The position numbers and the translations under genes are program-made. Under the pieces are notes generated by a model. The model had not been told where the DNA came from, did not search any database, and saw nothing but the letters and a program-made list of their open reading frames with translations. Source: Bradyrhizobium forestalis (GTDB lineage Bacteria > Pseudomonadota > Alphaproteobacteria > Rhizobiales > Xanthobacteraceae). Taken from it: DNA of 64,000 nt. Below are positions 48,439 to 59,903 of the stretch, piece after piece. The stretch lies in the NCBI RefSeq assembly GCF_002795245.1, contig NZ_PGVG01000009.1, forward strand, positions 82,501 through 146,500. The letters are read 5' to 3'. The stretch's first letter is position 1; each line of letters begins with the position of its first letter.

Positions 48439-48539
48439 GTCATTCCGGGGCGCGCGTCAGCGCGAGCCCGGAATCCATTTATCCCCGACGTTGTCGTACG
48501 ATGTATTCCGGGTTCACGCTTCGCGTGCCCCGGAATGAC
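48439..48539. repeat. palindromic repeat, family B copy 3
   Basis: GTCATTCCGGGGCGCG and CCCCGGAATGAC bound this unit, with GGAATCCATT and ATGTATTCCGG inside. It lies between two rightward genes, the monooxygenase and the NHL protein, only 14 bases before the latter start. Confidence 0.88.
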
Positions 48540-48553
48540 CAGAGGAGAGATCA

Positions 48554-49531
48554 ATGCCAACCATTCTCGGCAGCGGCGAACACCGGTACCGCGTCGTCGA
48601 GAACTTCGCGAAATTGCCCGACGGCTGGCAGCTCACCGACGTCGCCTCGGTCGCGGTCGACAGCCGCGACCGCATCTACGTGTTCAACCGCGGCGCCCAT
48701 CCGATGGTCGTGCTGGACCGCGAAGGCAATTTCCTCCGCAGTTGGGGCGAAGGCCTGTTCTCCCGCGCGCATGGCCTGCACATCGATGCCGACGACAATC
48801 TCTATTGCACCGATGACGGCGATCACACCGTGCGCAAATGCACCACCGACGGCAAGGTGCTGCTGACGATCGGCATCCCGGCAAAGCCGGCGCCGTTCAT
48901 GAGCGGCGAGCCGTTCCACCGCTGCACCCACACCGCGCTGTCGCCGAAGGGCGAGATCTACGTCTCCGACGGCTATGGCAATGCGCGCGTGCACAAGTTC
49001 ACGCCCGACGGCAAGCTGATCAAGAGCTGGGGGGAGCCGGGCACCGACCCCGGCCAGTTCAACATCGTGCACAATATCGCCACCGATGCCGACGGCTGGG
49101 TCTATGTCGCCGACCGCGAGAACCACCGCGTCCAGGTCTTCAACGGCGAGGGCAAATACGAGACGCAGTGGAACAATCTGCACCGCCCCTGCGCGCTGTG
49201 CTGCTGCGGCGGGACCAAGAGCCCGACCTTCGTGATTGGCGAGCTCGGCCCCGGCCTTGCCATCAACCGCAATGTGCCCAACATCGGCCCGCGGCTGTCG
49301 ATCGTGGACGCCAGGGGAAATCGCATCGCACGAGTTGGCGGCGAGGAGGGCCCGGGCGTTGCCAGCGGCAAATTCCTCGCGCCGCATGGGGTCGCGCTGG
49401 ACTCAAGGGGCGACATCTATGTCGGCGAGGTCGGCGTCACCAATTGGGAGACCAGCTTTCCGGACGAGGAGATGCCGGCGGCGGTGCGCACGACGCGGTG
49501 CCTGCAGAAGCTGGAGCGGGTACGGGAGTAG
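48554..49531 (+). CDS. NHL-repeat (peptidylglycine lyase-like) protein
   Basis: A 325-residue cytoplasmic beta-propeller made of NHL-type repeats (DSRDRIYVFNRGAHPMVVLD, EIYVSDGYGNARVHKFTPDG, WVYVADRENHRVQVF), the layout of peptidyl-alpha-hydroxyglycine amidating lyases. A CALCCCGG cluster at about 215-222 is notable. No signal peptide is present. AGGAGAG precedes the ATG. It follows the monooxygenase over a repeat; a monooxygenase plus a lyase-like propeller in sequence suggests one catabolic route. No substrate can be named. Confidence 0.82.
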   Translation: MPTILGSGEHRYRVVENFAKLPDGWQLTDVASVAVDSRDRIYVFNRGAHPMVVLDREGNFLRSWGEGLFSRAHGLHIDADDNLYCTDDGDHTVRKCTTDGKVLLTIGIPAKPAPFMSGEPFHRCTHTALSPKGEIYVSDGYGNARVHKFTPDGKLIKSWGEPGTDPGQFNIVHNIATDADGWVYVADRENHRVQVFNGEGKYETQWNNLHRPCALCCCGGTKSPTFVIGELGPGLAINRNVPNIGPRLSIVDARGNRIARVGGEEGPGVASGKFLAPHGVALDSRGDIYVGEVGVTNWETSFPDEEMPAAVRTTRCLQKLERVRE

Positions 49532-49733
49532 CTGCCGTGGCAAGGCCAGCCCACGCTGGGGCGGGCGGTTCCACGCCCCCGGGATCGCGGCTTTTTGAGC
49601 ACTTTTGCCACCCCGGCGCCGCATTGCTTGCGCCTGAATAAGTCGCTCAACGGGCTTCACAATCCCGTCACGCTGCATGTAGTATGTCAATACATGCTGC
49701 TTCGCAGCGTACATTGGAGGCCGGGAGCGTTAC

Positions 49734-50291
49734 TTGAACGCACATGTCTCGCAAGGCAGTTGGCCGGTGTTGGTGCTGAATGCGGACTTCCGGCCGCTGA
49801 GTTACTACCCACTGTCTCTGTGGTCGTGGCAGGACGCGATCAAGGCGGTGTTCCTCGACCGCGTCAACATCGTAGCGCATTACGATCAGGCGGTTCGAAG
49901 TCCCACGCTGGAAATGCAGCTGCCGAGCGTCGTCTCGCTCAAATCTTTCGTCAAGCCGACCACCCATCCCGCCTTCACCCGATTCAACGTCTTCCTGCGC
50001 GATCGTTTCGCCTGCCAATATTGCGGCTCGCCCGAAGACCTCACCTTCGATCACATCATCCCGCGCAGCAAAGGCGGCCAGACCACCTGGGAGAACGTGG
50101 TCGCGGCGTGTTCGCCGTGCAATCTGCGCAAGGGCAACCTCACGCCGGCACAGGCAAAGATGTTTCCGCGCCAGAACGCGTTCGCACCGACCGTGCACCA
50201 GCTCCACCGCAACGGCCGTCTCTTCCCGCCGAACTATCTGCACGACAGCTGGCTGGACTATCTGTACTGGGATACGGAGCTGGATCCGTAG
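49734..50291 (+). CDS. HNH endonuclease
   Basis: A 185-residue protein with a complete HNH core: CQYCG (Cys94, Cys97), TFDHIIPRSKGG (Asp106, His107), TWENVVAACSPCN (Asn121, Cys126, Cys129). The N-terminal segment VLVLNADFRPLSYYPLSLWSWQDAIKAV belongs to a housekeeping HNH subfamily widespread in bacteria, often near no phage genes, so a mobile or defence role is not implied. Start is TTG at 49734, 11 bases after GGGAG. DNA target is unknown. Confidence 0.9.
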   Translation: MNAHVSQGSWPVLVLNADFRPLSYYPLSLWSWQDAIKAVFLDRVNIVAHYDQAVRSPTLEMQLPSVVSLKSFVKPTTHPAFTRFNVFLRDRFACQYCGSPEDLTFDHIIPRSKGGQTTWENVVAACSPCNLRKGNLTPAQAKMFPRQNAFAPTVHQLHRNGRLFPPNYLHDSWLDYLYWDTELDP

Positions 50292-50309
50292 GAGGCGAGG
50301 CTCCGCGCA

Positions 50310-51191
50310 TTATCCCCGCTGCAAGGCGAGTGTCACGCCGCCGAGCGTGAGCGCCATCGCCGTCCATTCGCGATAGCCCAGCGGCTCGCCGAGAATGATG
50401 GCGGCGGAGACCACGCCGATAACGGGCACGATCAGCATGCCGGTCGAGGCCGTGGTCGGCGGCAGACGGCGCAGCGTCTCGAACCAGGTGACGTAGCAAA
50501 GGCCCATTGGCACCAGGGTCATATAGACGAAGCAGCCGAGCCCGAGCGGGGTGATCGCGGTGACGTCAGGGTGCTCGAACGCGACGCCGAGAATCAGCAT
50601 CGTGGCGCAGCCGAGCCCGACCTGCCAGGCGACGACGACCAGCGGCGGCATCGGCAGCGGCTTGCGGTTGATCACGTTGCCGAGCGCGAACAGGATGGCA
50701 CAAAGCAGCGCCAGCACAATGCCCAGCAGCTTGTCGGCGCTGAACGCAAGGCCGTTGCCGCTCAGGAGCAGCGTGACGCCGGCAACGCCAAGCACGAGCC
50801 CGAAAATATCCCGCGGGGCCGGCCGCGTGTGCAGCACCGGCCAGGCGAACAGCATCGCCCAGATCGGCATTGTATAGGCGAGCAGAGCGCCCTCGCTCAC
50901 ACTCACATATTTCATCGCGACCGTGCCGAGACCCATCCAGGCAAAGACGTTGGTGAAGGTCGCAAACAGCAGCCGCGGGACCGCCTCGCGCGGAACGGCG
51001 AAAGACTCCTTCCGGCTCAGCACCAGGGTGCCGAGAATGAGCGAGGCACAGGCCCCGGCAAGTCCTCGTGCGAACAGAGGCGGCCATTGCTGCAGCAACA
51101 GCTTCATCAGCGGCCAGTTCAACGCCCAGCCGAACGCCGTCACGCAGAGGCAGAGAGAGCCGATCGTCCTGTCGCGCCGCGCCGAATCCAT
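50310..51191 (-). CDS. DMT superfamily (EamA) transporter
   Basis: A 293-residue membrane protein with ten predicted helices in two EamA halves (first half 1-140, second about 150-293). The second-half mark is FVYMTLVPMGLCYVTWFETLRRL. These proteins export amino acids, nucleotides or drugs; the substrate cannot be told. Start ATG at 51191 gives MDSARRDRTIGSLCLC. It converges with the HNH gene, leaving 18 bases, and diverges from dodecin. Confidence 0.9.
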   Translation of the reverse strand: MDSARRDRTIGSLCLCVTAFGWALNWPLMKLLLQQWPPLFARGLAGACASLILGTLVLSRKESFAVPREAVPRLLFATFTNVFAWMGLGTVAMKYVSVSEGALLAYTMPIWAMLFAWPVLHTRPAPRDIFGLVLGVAGVTLLLSGNGLAFSADKLLGIVLALLCAILFALGNVINRKPLPMPPLVVVAWQVGLGCATMLILGVAFEHPDVTAITPLGLGCFVYMTLVPMGLCYVTWFETLRRLPPTTASTGMLIVPVIGVVSAAIILGEPLGYREWTAMALTLGGVTLALQRG

Positions 51192-51339
51192 GGACAGCGC
51201 TTAGCAGGCGGACGCCGGCCGCTCCACCTCGGCTGGTGCATGCGGGCCATCGCGCAGGACGGAACCGGACTGCCTGACGCTCGTTCAAATGGGAGCACAC
51301 GCGTCGACGCGTGCCGCAGCGCAACCGAGGGAGGCCATC

Positions 51340-51561
51340 ATGCCTGCAGCTGAGAGAGACCATGTCTACAAGATCCTGGACCTGGTCGGATCGTCCGAGA
51401 CCTCGATCGAAGACGCGATCAAGAACGCGATCAGCCGCGCGTCGAAGACCGTTCGCGAGATGAAGTGGTTCGAGGTGGTGCAGACTCGTGGCCACATCGA
51501 GAACGGCACTGTCGGCCACTATCAAGTAGCCTTGCGCGTAGGCTTCACGCTCGAAGACTGA
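51340..51561 (+). CDS. dodecin
   Basis: A 73-residue flavin-binding protein expected to form dodecamers that store or buffer FMN/riboflavin in the cytoplasm. It shows the family pattern: [19 protein letters not shown], then [14 protein letters not shown] with the Trp that stacks on flavin, then [16 protein letters not shown]. Start ATG at 51340 has GGGAGG just upstream; an in-frame ATG 17 codons earlier is unlikely. Length matches the family. Confidence 0.93.
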   Translation: MPAAERDHVYKILDLVGSSETSIEDAIKNAISRASKTVREMKWFEVVQTRGHIENGTVGHYQVALRVGFTLED

Positions 51562-51681
51562 CGGCGGCCCTCTCGTCGGAAGCGATCCGCAAACCTCCGA
51601 AGCGGCGCCCGCCATTGACCCGCCGTCAGCCAGCATCGTACGCTCGTAGCGGCCATATCCGGCCGGGCCTAGAGTGTTGCT

Positions 51682-52302
51682 GTGATTGATGCTGTCAAGC
51701 TGGTCCTGTTCGACATGGACAACGTCCTTTGTCGGTACGACAGGAGCAAGCGGGTGGCGTATCTCGCGGAGCTCGCAGGGGCGACGAGCGAGTTCGTCTA
51801 CAAGGCGATCTGGGAATCCGGCTTCGAGTTGCTCGGCGATTCCGGCGCGCTCGAGGCCGCCGACTATCTGCGGGGCTTCGGCGAGCGCATCGGCTATCCG
51901 CTATCGCTCGACGAGTGGGTGGAGGCGCGTCGCCGTTCCATGCAGGCCGATCGCGCGATGCTGGAGATTGCCGGCAGCTTGCGCCAAACCGTCGACATTG
52001 CCGTCCTGACCAACAACACCACTCTGGTCGCGGACCACATCGACACGCTGCTGCCGGACCTGCGTCCCCTGTTCGGCTCCCGAATCTACACCTCGGCCCA
52101 ATTCAAGGCTGCAAAGCCGGACCCGCGCTGCTATCGCCTCTGCGTGTCGGAGCTCAACGTAAGGCCGGACACCGTCCTGTTCGTCGACGATCTCGCGGCC
52201 AACGTCGCGGGCGCGCGCGAGGCGGGCCTGTTCGCGCACCACCACACGTCGGTTGCGGCTTTCAGGCTGGTCCTCTCGGAGCGCGGCCTGCCTCACGGCT
52301 GA
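51682..52302 (+). CDS. HAD family hydrolase
   Basis: A 206-residue phosphatase-like protein. Motif I is VLFDMDNVLC with Asp11 and Asp13, motif II is VLTNNT (about 112-117), the Lys is in KAAKPDPRCY (about 136-145) and motif IV is FVDDLAANV (about 169-177). The helical cap lies between motifs I and II, giving class I HAD of the epoxide hydrolase-N-terminal/YihX type, which often act on sugar phosphates. Start is GTG at 51682. It converges with dppF, 15 bases apart. Confidence 0.88.
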   Translation: MIDAVKLVLFDMDNVLCRYDRSKRVAYLAELAGATSEFVYKAIWESGFELLGDSGALEAADYLRGFGERIGYPLSLDEWVEARRRSMQADRAMLEIAGSLRQTVDIAVLTNNTTLVADHIDTLLPDLRPLFGSRIYTSAQFKAAKPDPRCYRLCVSELNVRPDTVLFVDDLAANVAGAREAGLFAHHHTSVAAFRLVLSERGLPHG

Positions 52303-52317
52303 ATTGCTTCCCGCCCG

Positions 52318-54277
<1,960 letters not shown>

Positions 54278-54278
<1 letters not shown>

Positions 54279-55195
54279 CAGATCACCCGTCGCGCATCGA
54301 GCGCGTCACGCAGACCGTCGCCGATGAAGTTGATGGCGACCACCGCGATGAAGATCGCGCCGCCCGGAAACAGCGCCCAGTGCGGGCCGATGTCGAGAAA
54401 GTCCTTGGCATCATAGAGCAGCCGGCCCCAGGTCGGGGTATCAGGCGGGAAGCCGAGGCCGAGGAAGGACAGCGTCGATTCCGCGATGATGGCGGCGGCG
54501 ACGTCGATGGTCCCGGCAATGATCACCGGGCCGACCGCATTGGGCAGGATGTGCCGCACCACCTGCCGCACCGGACTGGCGCCGAGCGCACGCGCGGCTT
54601 CGACGAACTCCTTCTCGCGGATCGACAGGAACTGCGCGCGCACCAGGCGTGCCACCGGCATCCAGCGCAGGCCCCCGATCACGAGCACGATCAGGATGAA
54701 GATGCCGCCCTCGGGGCCGAACACCTGCTTCAGCCCGTCGCGGAAGAGATAGATCAGCAGCAGGAGCAGCGGCAGCTGCGGCAGCGACAGGAACAAATCG
54801 GTAAGCCACATCAATCCGTGCCCGAGCGCACCGCGCGACATGCCGGCGAGCGCGCCGATCAGCGTGCCGATGAAGACCGAGACCAGCATCGCGGCGAGCC
54901 CGACCGCGAGCGAGATCCGCCCGCCATAGATCATGCGGGCGAGGATGTCCTGGCCGAGATCGTCGGTGCCAAAGGGATGCGCCAGCGAAGGCCCCTGCAT
55001 GCCTGCGACGATGTCGATCTCGTTGATCTTGATACGCCAGATGAAGGGGCCCATCACCACCGCCAGCACCAGGATCAGGAGCAGGAAGGCGCTGATCACG
55101 GCGAGCCTGTGGCGGCTGTAGCGCCGCCACGTCTCACGCCAGGGCGAATAGGCGCGCCGCTCAGCGGAGGGAGATGCGAGGGTCAAGCCAGCCAT
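54278..55195 (-). CDS. peptide ABC transporter permease (DppC type)
   Basis: A 305-residue inner-membrane permease with a long N-terminal leader (about 1-25), then six helices. The EAA loop is EFVEAARALGASPVRQVVRHILPN (about 192-215). The N-terminal OppC-type segment is present (SRHRLAVISAFLLL). The start overlaps the end of dppB by 35 bases, an unusual amount for this operon; a later start is possible. Confidence 0.93.
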
Positions 55196-56120
55196 AAAGC
55201 ACGTCCGCGATGAGATTGAACAACACGACCAGGCACGCGAAGACGAAGGTGACGGCCATCACCACCGGCGTGTCGTTGGAAAGGATGGAGGAGATCAGCA
55301 GCGAGCCGATGCCAGGGATGCGGAAGATCTGCTCGGTGACGATGGCGCCGCCGAACACCGCGGGCATCTGCAACGCAATCAGCGTGACCACGGGGATCAT
55401 GGCGTTGCGCATCACGTGCTTGACGATCACCGTGGCCTGGCCGAGCCCCTTGGCCCGCGCCGTGGTGACGTAGTCGAGCCTGATGACGTCGAGCATTGCC
55501 GAGCGCACGAAGCGCGTCATCGACGCCGCCTGGAACAGGCCGAGCACTGCCACCGGCATGATCGCCTGCCGGATCATCTCCAGCACCCAGTGGATGCCGG
55601 TGGCCTTGATGTCGGTGGTGTAGACGAACGGCAGCCAGTCCAGCGTGACCGAGAAGATCAGGATGAACAGGATGCCGGTGAAGAAGGTCGGCAGCGAGAA
55701 GCCGACGAAGGCGAGCGTATTGGCGATCTGATCGAACAGCGAATAAGGCTTGGTCGCGGCATAGACACCGACCGGAATCGCGATCAGCAGCGCCAGGATC
55801 TGCGCCGACCCGATCACGTAGAGCGTCGCCGGCAGGCGCTGGAGGATCAGCGCGTCGACGTTCATCCGGCTGACGAAGGAGAAGCCCCAGTCGCCGTGCA
55901 GCATGGCGTTGAGCCAGTGCAGGTAACGAAGGTGGATCGGATCGTCGAGGCCGAACTTGGCCCGAAGCGCGGCCTGCACTTCGGGCGGCACGTTCGGGTT
56001 GGTCGCCAGTTCCGAGAACGGATCGCCGGGGGCGAGTGCGAGCACGACGAACAGCACGACCGAGATTCCGAGCAGGCTCGGAATCGCGATCAGCAGGCGA
56101 CGCAGGACGTATTGACTCAT
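55161..56120 (-). CDS. peptide ABC transporter permease (DppB type)
   Basis: A 319-residue permease with six helices, beginning MSQYVLRRLLIAIPSLLGIS. The EAA loop is DYVTTARAKGLGQATVIVKHVMRNAMIP (about 210-237). A periplasmic segment between helices 1 and 2 (about 30-95) is typical of DppB/OppB. It starts 30 bases after the binding-protein stop. Confidence 0.95.
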   Translation of the reverse strand: MSQYVLRRLLIAIPSLLGISVVLFVVLALAPGDPFSELATNPNVPPEVQAALRAKFGLDDPIHLRYLHWLNAMLHGDWGFSFVSRMNVDALILQRLPATLYVIGSAQILALLIAIPVGVYAATKPYSLFDQIANTLAFVGFSLPTFFTGILFILIFSVTLDWLPFVYTTDIKATGIHWVLEMIRQAIMPVAVLGLFQAASMTRFVRSAMLDVIRLDYVTTARAKGLGQATVIVKHVMRNAMIPVVTLIALQMPAVFGGAIVTEQIFRIPGIGSLLISSILSNDTPVVMAVTFVFACLVVLFNLIADVLYGWLDPRISLR

Positions 56121-56150
56121 GAGGGAAGCGCCCCGTCTAGAGTTGGGGAA

Positions 56151-57941
56151 TCATTCCTCGCGGTACCAATCGTGCAGATTGTCGGTTTCGTTGGCCCAGC
56201 CGCTGATGATCGGTCGCAAATTGTTGGCCGCCGCTTCCACCTTCAGCCGGTGCTGCACCGGGATGAACACCGTATCCTGGTACATGAGGTCGTTGGCCTT
56301 GATGTAGTGCGCCGCGCGCTTGAGCGGATCCATCTCGCTTTCGGCGGCTTCGATCACTGCGTCGTAGTCCTTTTTGATCCAGCGCGGGAAGTTCGTGCCC
56401 TGCCACTTGTTCTCCTTGGTGGCGACGTTGGTCGACAGGTAGCGGCGCATGTGCTGCGACGGGTCCGGCTGGCTCAACGGGATCTGGAACATCTCCATGT
56501 CGGCGTAGAACTTCGCGTAGGTGTCGGGATTGGCGACGTCCGAGGAGAAGAAGACCGACGCAACCACCGATTTCAGCTCGACGTCGATACCGGCCTTCTG
56601 GCAGGCCTGCTTGACGATCGCCTGGGTCTTCTGGCGGGGGCCGTTGATCGATGTCTGGTACAGCAGCTTCAGCTTCTTGCCGTCCTTCTCGCGGATCCCG
56701 TCGGCGCCCGGCTTCCAGCCGGCGTCGTCCAGGATCTTCGAAGCCTTCTCGACGCTGAACTCCCACGAGGTGTTCTTGGAGACGAACTTCTCGGGACCAT
56801 TGAGGAAGTTGGCGGTGGTACGGCCGGCGCGGCCGTAGATCGCCTTCTTGACGGATTCGCGATCGACCAGCAGTGACAGCGCCTTGCGCACGGCGGGATC
56901 GGAGAACAGCGGATGCTTGGTCTTCATCGACGAGCGTTCGCCGTCGACCTCGGTGTTGGGATCGGTGAAGTTGAGCGCGATGAACTCGGTGTCGCCGCCG
57001 ACGGCATAGATGGTCTTGCCCTTGCCGCCCTTCTCCAAGCGCAGCAGGACGTCGTCCTCGACCTGGATGTTCCAGCCGAAATCATATTCGCCGGTCTGGA
57101 TCACGGCGCGCGCAGCCGAAACCGCGTCACCACCGCCCTTCATCTCGACCGAGTCGAAATAGGGCCGGTTCGGCATGTGGTAATCGGGATTGAGCTGGCC
57201 GCGGACGAGATCACCTGGCTTGAACTCGACGAACTTGTACGGACCGGTTCCGACCGGCGCGAGGTTGGTCGGCGCCTCCCGCGATTTGGACCCCTTGTAG
57301 TCGGCGAACAGATGCTTGGGGATGATGGTGTTGGGAGCGCCAACAAAGGCGTCCGCCCAGAACGGCGTCGGCTTCTTAAAGGTGATGCGAACCGTCAGGT
57401 CGTCCACTTTCGCGACCGTGATGTCGCGGTAGGTCGCCACGGTAATGGCTGCCGTCGCGGGATCGACGATGTATTCCCAGGTGAAGACGACGTCATCGGC
57501 GGTGAACGGCTTGCCGTCGTGCCCTTTTACACCCGGCTTCAGCTTCCATGTCACCGACTTGCCGTCAGCGGCAAGCAGACCGTTCTGGATCGACGGGATC
57601 TCTGCCGCCAGCACCAGCTTCATGTTGCCGTCGGGATCCCAGCAGGCGAGCGGTTCGTAGAACAGGCACGAGCCGTCCTGGTCCTTGGTGCCAGTGGCGA
57701 AATGCGGATTGAGCAAGGTCGGTCCCTGCCACCACAACAGCTTCAGCGCACCACCGCCGCCGCGTTTGGTCGGCTTATAGGCGGACGGACCTTCGGCCAT
57801 GGCGACACCGCCAAGCGCGAGGATCTGATTGGCCAGAGGGGCGGTGAGACCGACCGCGGCCATGTACTTGATGAAGCCGCGGCGGTCCATCCGCCCGTCC
57901 TTCACCTGGCCGATCATCGAACGCAGTTCTTTATCCAGCAT
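56151..57941 (-). CDS. peptide ABC transporter substrate-binding protein
   Basis: A 596-residue periplasmic family 5 extracellular solute-binding protein. A twin-arginine signal (MDRRGFIKYMAAVGLTAPLA, about 18-37) directs folded export. The mature part has the family pattern, for example TWKLKPGVKGHDGKPFTADDVVFTWEY, which is the SBP_bac_5 signature. It likely binds peptides or related compounds. Start ATG at 57941 gives a 17-residue tail before the Tat motif. It is the first transporter gene; the M20 amidohydrolase is 262 bases upstream and may process the imported compound. Confidence 0.94.
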   Translation of the reverse strand: MLDKELRSMIGQVKDGRMDRRGFIKYMAAVGLTAPLANQILALGGVAMAEGPSAYKPTKRGGGGALKLLWWQGPTLLNPHFATGTKDQDGSCLFYEPLACWDPDGNMKLVLAAEIPSIQNGLLAADGKSVTWKLKPGVKGHDGKPFTADDVVFTWEYIVDPATAAITVATYRDITVAKVDDLTVRITFKKPTPFWADAFVGAPNTIIPKHLFADYKGSKSREAPTNLAPVGTGPYKFVEFKPGDLVRGQLNPDYHMPNRPYFDSVEMKGGGDAVSAARAVIQTGEYDFGWNIQVEDDVLLRLEKGGKGKTIYAVGGDTEFIALNFTDPNTEVDGERSSMKTKHPLFSDPAVRKALSLLVDRESVKKAIYGRAGRTTANFLNGPEKFVSKNTSWEFSVEKASKILDDAGWKPGADGIREKDGKKLKLLYQTSINGPRQKTQAIVKQACQKAGIDVELKSVVASVFFSSDVANPDTYAKFYADMEMFQIPLSQPDPSQHMRRYLSTNVATKENKWQGTNFPRWIKKDYDAVIEAAESEMDPLKRAAHYIKANDLMYQDTVFIPVQHRLKVEAAANNLRPIISGWANETDNLHDWYREE

Positions 57942-58203
57942 GGTTGTCCCCCGTCTGGTTCCGGTATGGATGCAGGCGGCCGCAAGAGGCGACCGCCGGG
58001 TTTGGCTGGCGGTAGATGGCACACCGAATGGGGTGCACGTCAACTGGGACCGTGTGTATGCAAACGGTCTTCTGGCTGTCCGTTGAGCAAAATTGCGTTC
58101 CGCAGCCCATCCGTTCGGCAATCCAGCATCAAAACGTGCTGGATTGCGCGCTGCACTGCGGAAAATTTGTTCGGTGCATCAGACGAAGTATCGAGGCGAA
58201 ATT

Positions 58204-59622
58204 CTACGCCACGGACATGTCGAGCGGCGGCGCGACGTGATCCGGCAGCGGACAGACATAAGGTGTCTTGGCCGTGCGCTTTTGGAGATCCGCCTTGGCC
58301 ACCTTGATCAGCTCCGGTTCCGTCAGCGCCTTGATGCCGAGACCAGCCATCGCCTTGGCCGCCTGCACCATGGCCTTATGGGCATGCGGGCTCTTGCCCT
58401 GCGCCACCACCTGCCAGGTGTGGAAGGGCGTGCCGATCGCAACCGTGGGGGCGTGCACCTGCACGGTCGGCACCACCCAGCTGACATCGCCGACGTCGGT
58501 CGAGCCTACAAGCGGGTTGCGCTTGGCATCGAGCGGCACCAGGAAGTCGGCCAGCGGCCGATCGGTCGGCTCCATGCCGATCGCGTAATAGACCGACGCG
58601 ATGTCCTTGTCGCTCAGGGTCGCACGGATCTGGCCGGCAAAGCTGTTGTCCGCATCGTCGAAATGCGGCGGTCCGAGCTCTTCCATCACCTGGTGCAGTG
58701 CCTGTTCCAGCGGCGCGTTCGGCAGGATGTTGGAGACGGCGGAGATGATCTTCATCTCGACCTTGGTCTCGGTCATCAACGCGGCGCCCTGCGCGATCTT
58801 GGACACGCGCTCGACCAGCTCGTTCATGCCGGGAAGGTCACGGGCGCGGATCGAGTAGCGCACGCGCGCATGGGCCTGCACCACGTTGGGCGCGATGCCG
58901 CCGGTGTCGAGCAAGGCGTAGTGCACGCGCGCGTCGCTCGGCATGTGCTCGCGCATGTAGTTCACGCCGACATTCATCAGTTCCACCGCATCGAGCGCCG
59001 AACGGCCGAGATGCGGCGAGGCCGCCGCATGTGAGGTGCGGCCGGTAAAGATGAAGTCGGCGCGCGTATTCGCGAGCGACGGCGTCACCGCCACTTCCCA
59101 GAAACTATGCGGATGCCAGGTGATGGCGATGTCGGCGTCTTCGAACGCGCCGGAGCGCACCATGAAGGCCTTGGCCGCGCCGCCTTCTTCCGCAGGGCAG
59201 CCGTAATAGCGGACGCGCCCGGGCACCTTGTTTTCGGCCAGCCAGTCCTTCACCGCCGTCGCCGCGAGCAGCGCGGCGGAACCGAGCAGATTGTGACCGC
59301 AGCCATGGCCGTGGCCGCCGGTCTCGACCGGGCGATGCTCGGCGACGCCCGCTTCCTGGCTGAGGCCCGGCAGCGCGTCGTACTCACCCATGAAAGCGAT
59401 GACCGGACCGCCCTCGCCCCACTCGCCCATCAGCGCGGTCGGGATGCCGGCGACGTTCTCGGTGATGCGGAATTCCTGATGCCGCAGCTCGGCGAGATGT
59501 TCGGCGGCGGACCGCGCCTCGGTGTAGCAGACCTCAGGCATGCCCCAGACCCTGTCGCTGAGGTCGATGAAACGTGCCTTGATCGTGTCGATGCCACGCC
59601 AGATGTCGCTGCGGTTGTCCAT
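58204..59622 (-). CDS. M20 family amidohydrolase (AbgB-like)
   Basis: A 472-residue zinc amidohydrolase resembling p-aminobenzoyl-glutamate hydrolase subunit B. Metal ligands are seen in GHGHGCGHNLLG (Cys108, His110), the catalytic Glu in PAEEGG (145-146) and His170 in ITWHPHS. The dimerisation domain between about 185 and 300 has FTGRTSHAAASPHLGRSALD. Start ATG at 59622 has GGACG upstream. Its position ahead of the peptide importer suggests it hydrolyses an imported N-acyl amino acid or dipeptide, which is inference. Confidence 0.9.
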   Translation of the reverse strand: MDNRSDIWRGIDTIKARFIDLSDRVWGMPEVCYTEARSAAEHLAELRHQEFRITENVAGIPTALMGEWGEGGPVIAFMGEYDALPGLSQEAGVAEHRPVETGGHGHGCGHNLLGSAALLAATAVKDWLAENKVPGRVRYYGCPAEEGGAAKAFMVRSGAFEDADIAITWHPHSFWEVAVTPSLANTRADFIFTGRTSHAAASPHLGRSALDAVELMNVGVNYMREHMPSDARVHYALLDTGGIAPNVVQAHARVRYSIRARDLPGMNELVERVSKIAQGAALMTETKVEMKIISAVSNILPNAPLEQALHQVMEELGPPHFDDADNSFAGQIRATLSDKDIASVYYAIGMEPTDRPLADFLVPLDAKRNPLVGSTDVGDVSWVVPTVQVHAPTVAIGTPFHTWQVVAQGKSPHAHKAMVQAAKAMAGLGIKALTEPELIKVAKADLQKRTAKTPYVCPLPDHVAPPLDMSVA

Positions 59623-59903
59623 GCTTGTCGTCCGTGATCCCAAGGTCAAACGAAGCGGCAATGGTTAGCAGCTTCGCTGTGCGGCGCCTAGCATCCCGCC
59701 GGACGGCAGCCATGCGGCCGGTGCTGGATCGCACGACGCCCCCGTGCAAGAGGTGTTTCCGTGCCTTTCCAAGATTTCACGCGGCGTTCTCACGAATAGT
59801 TGGGAACGAGGCTTTCAAGACGGCCTGCTCCGGCCTAAATTATGCGTGCTTCGCGCGTCGCTCCGCCAGCCGCCGGAGTGATGCTCTCAGCCAGGAGAAC
59901 TCC

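Noticed and set aside
48985..49531. NHL protein as a true peptidylglycine lyase
   Set aside because: The repeats fit the fold, but I could not identify the metal and catalytic residues with confidence, so the call stays at family level.
49734..50291. HNH nuclease as part of a phage or defence island
   Set aside because: It belongs to a housekeeping-like HNH subgroup and no phage, restriction or toxin genes are beside it.
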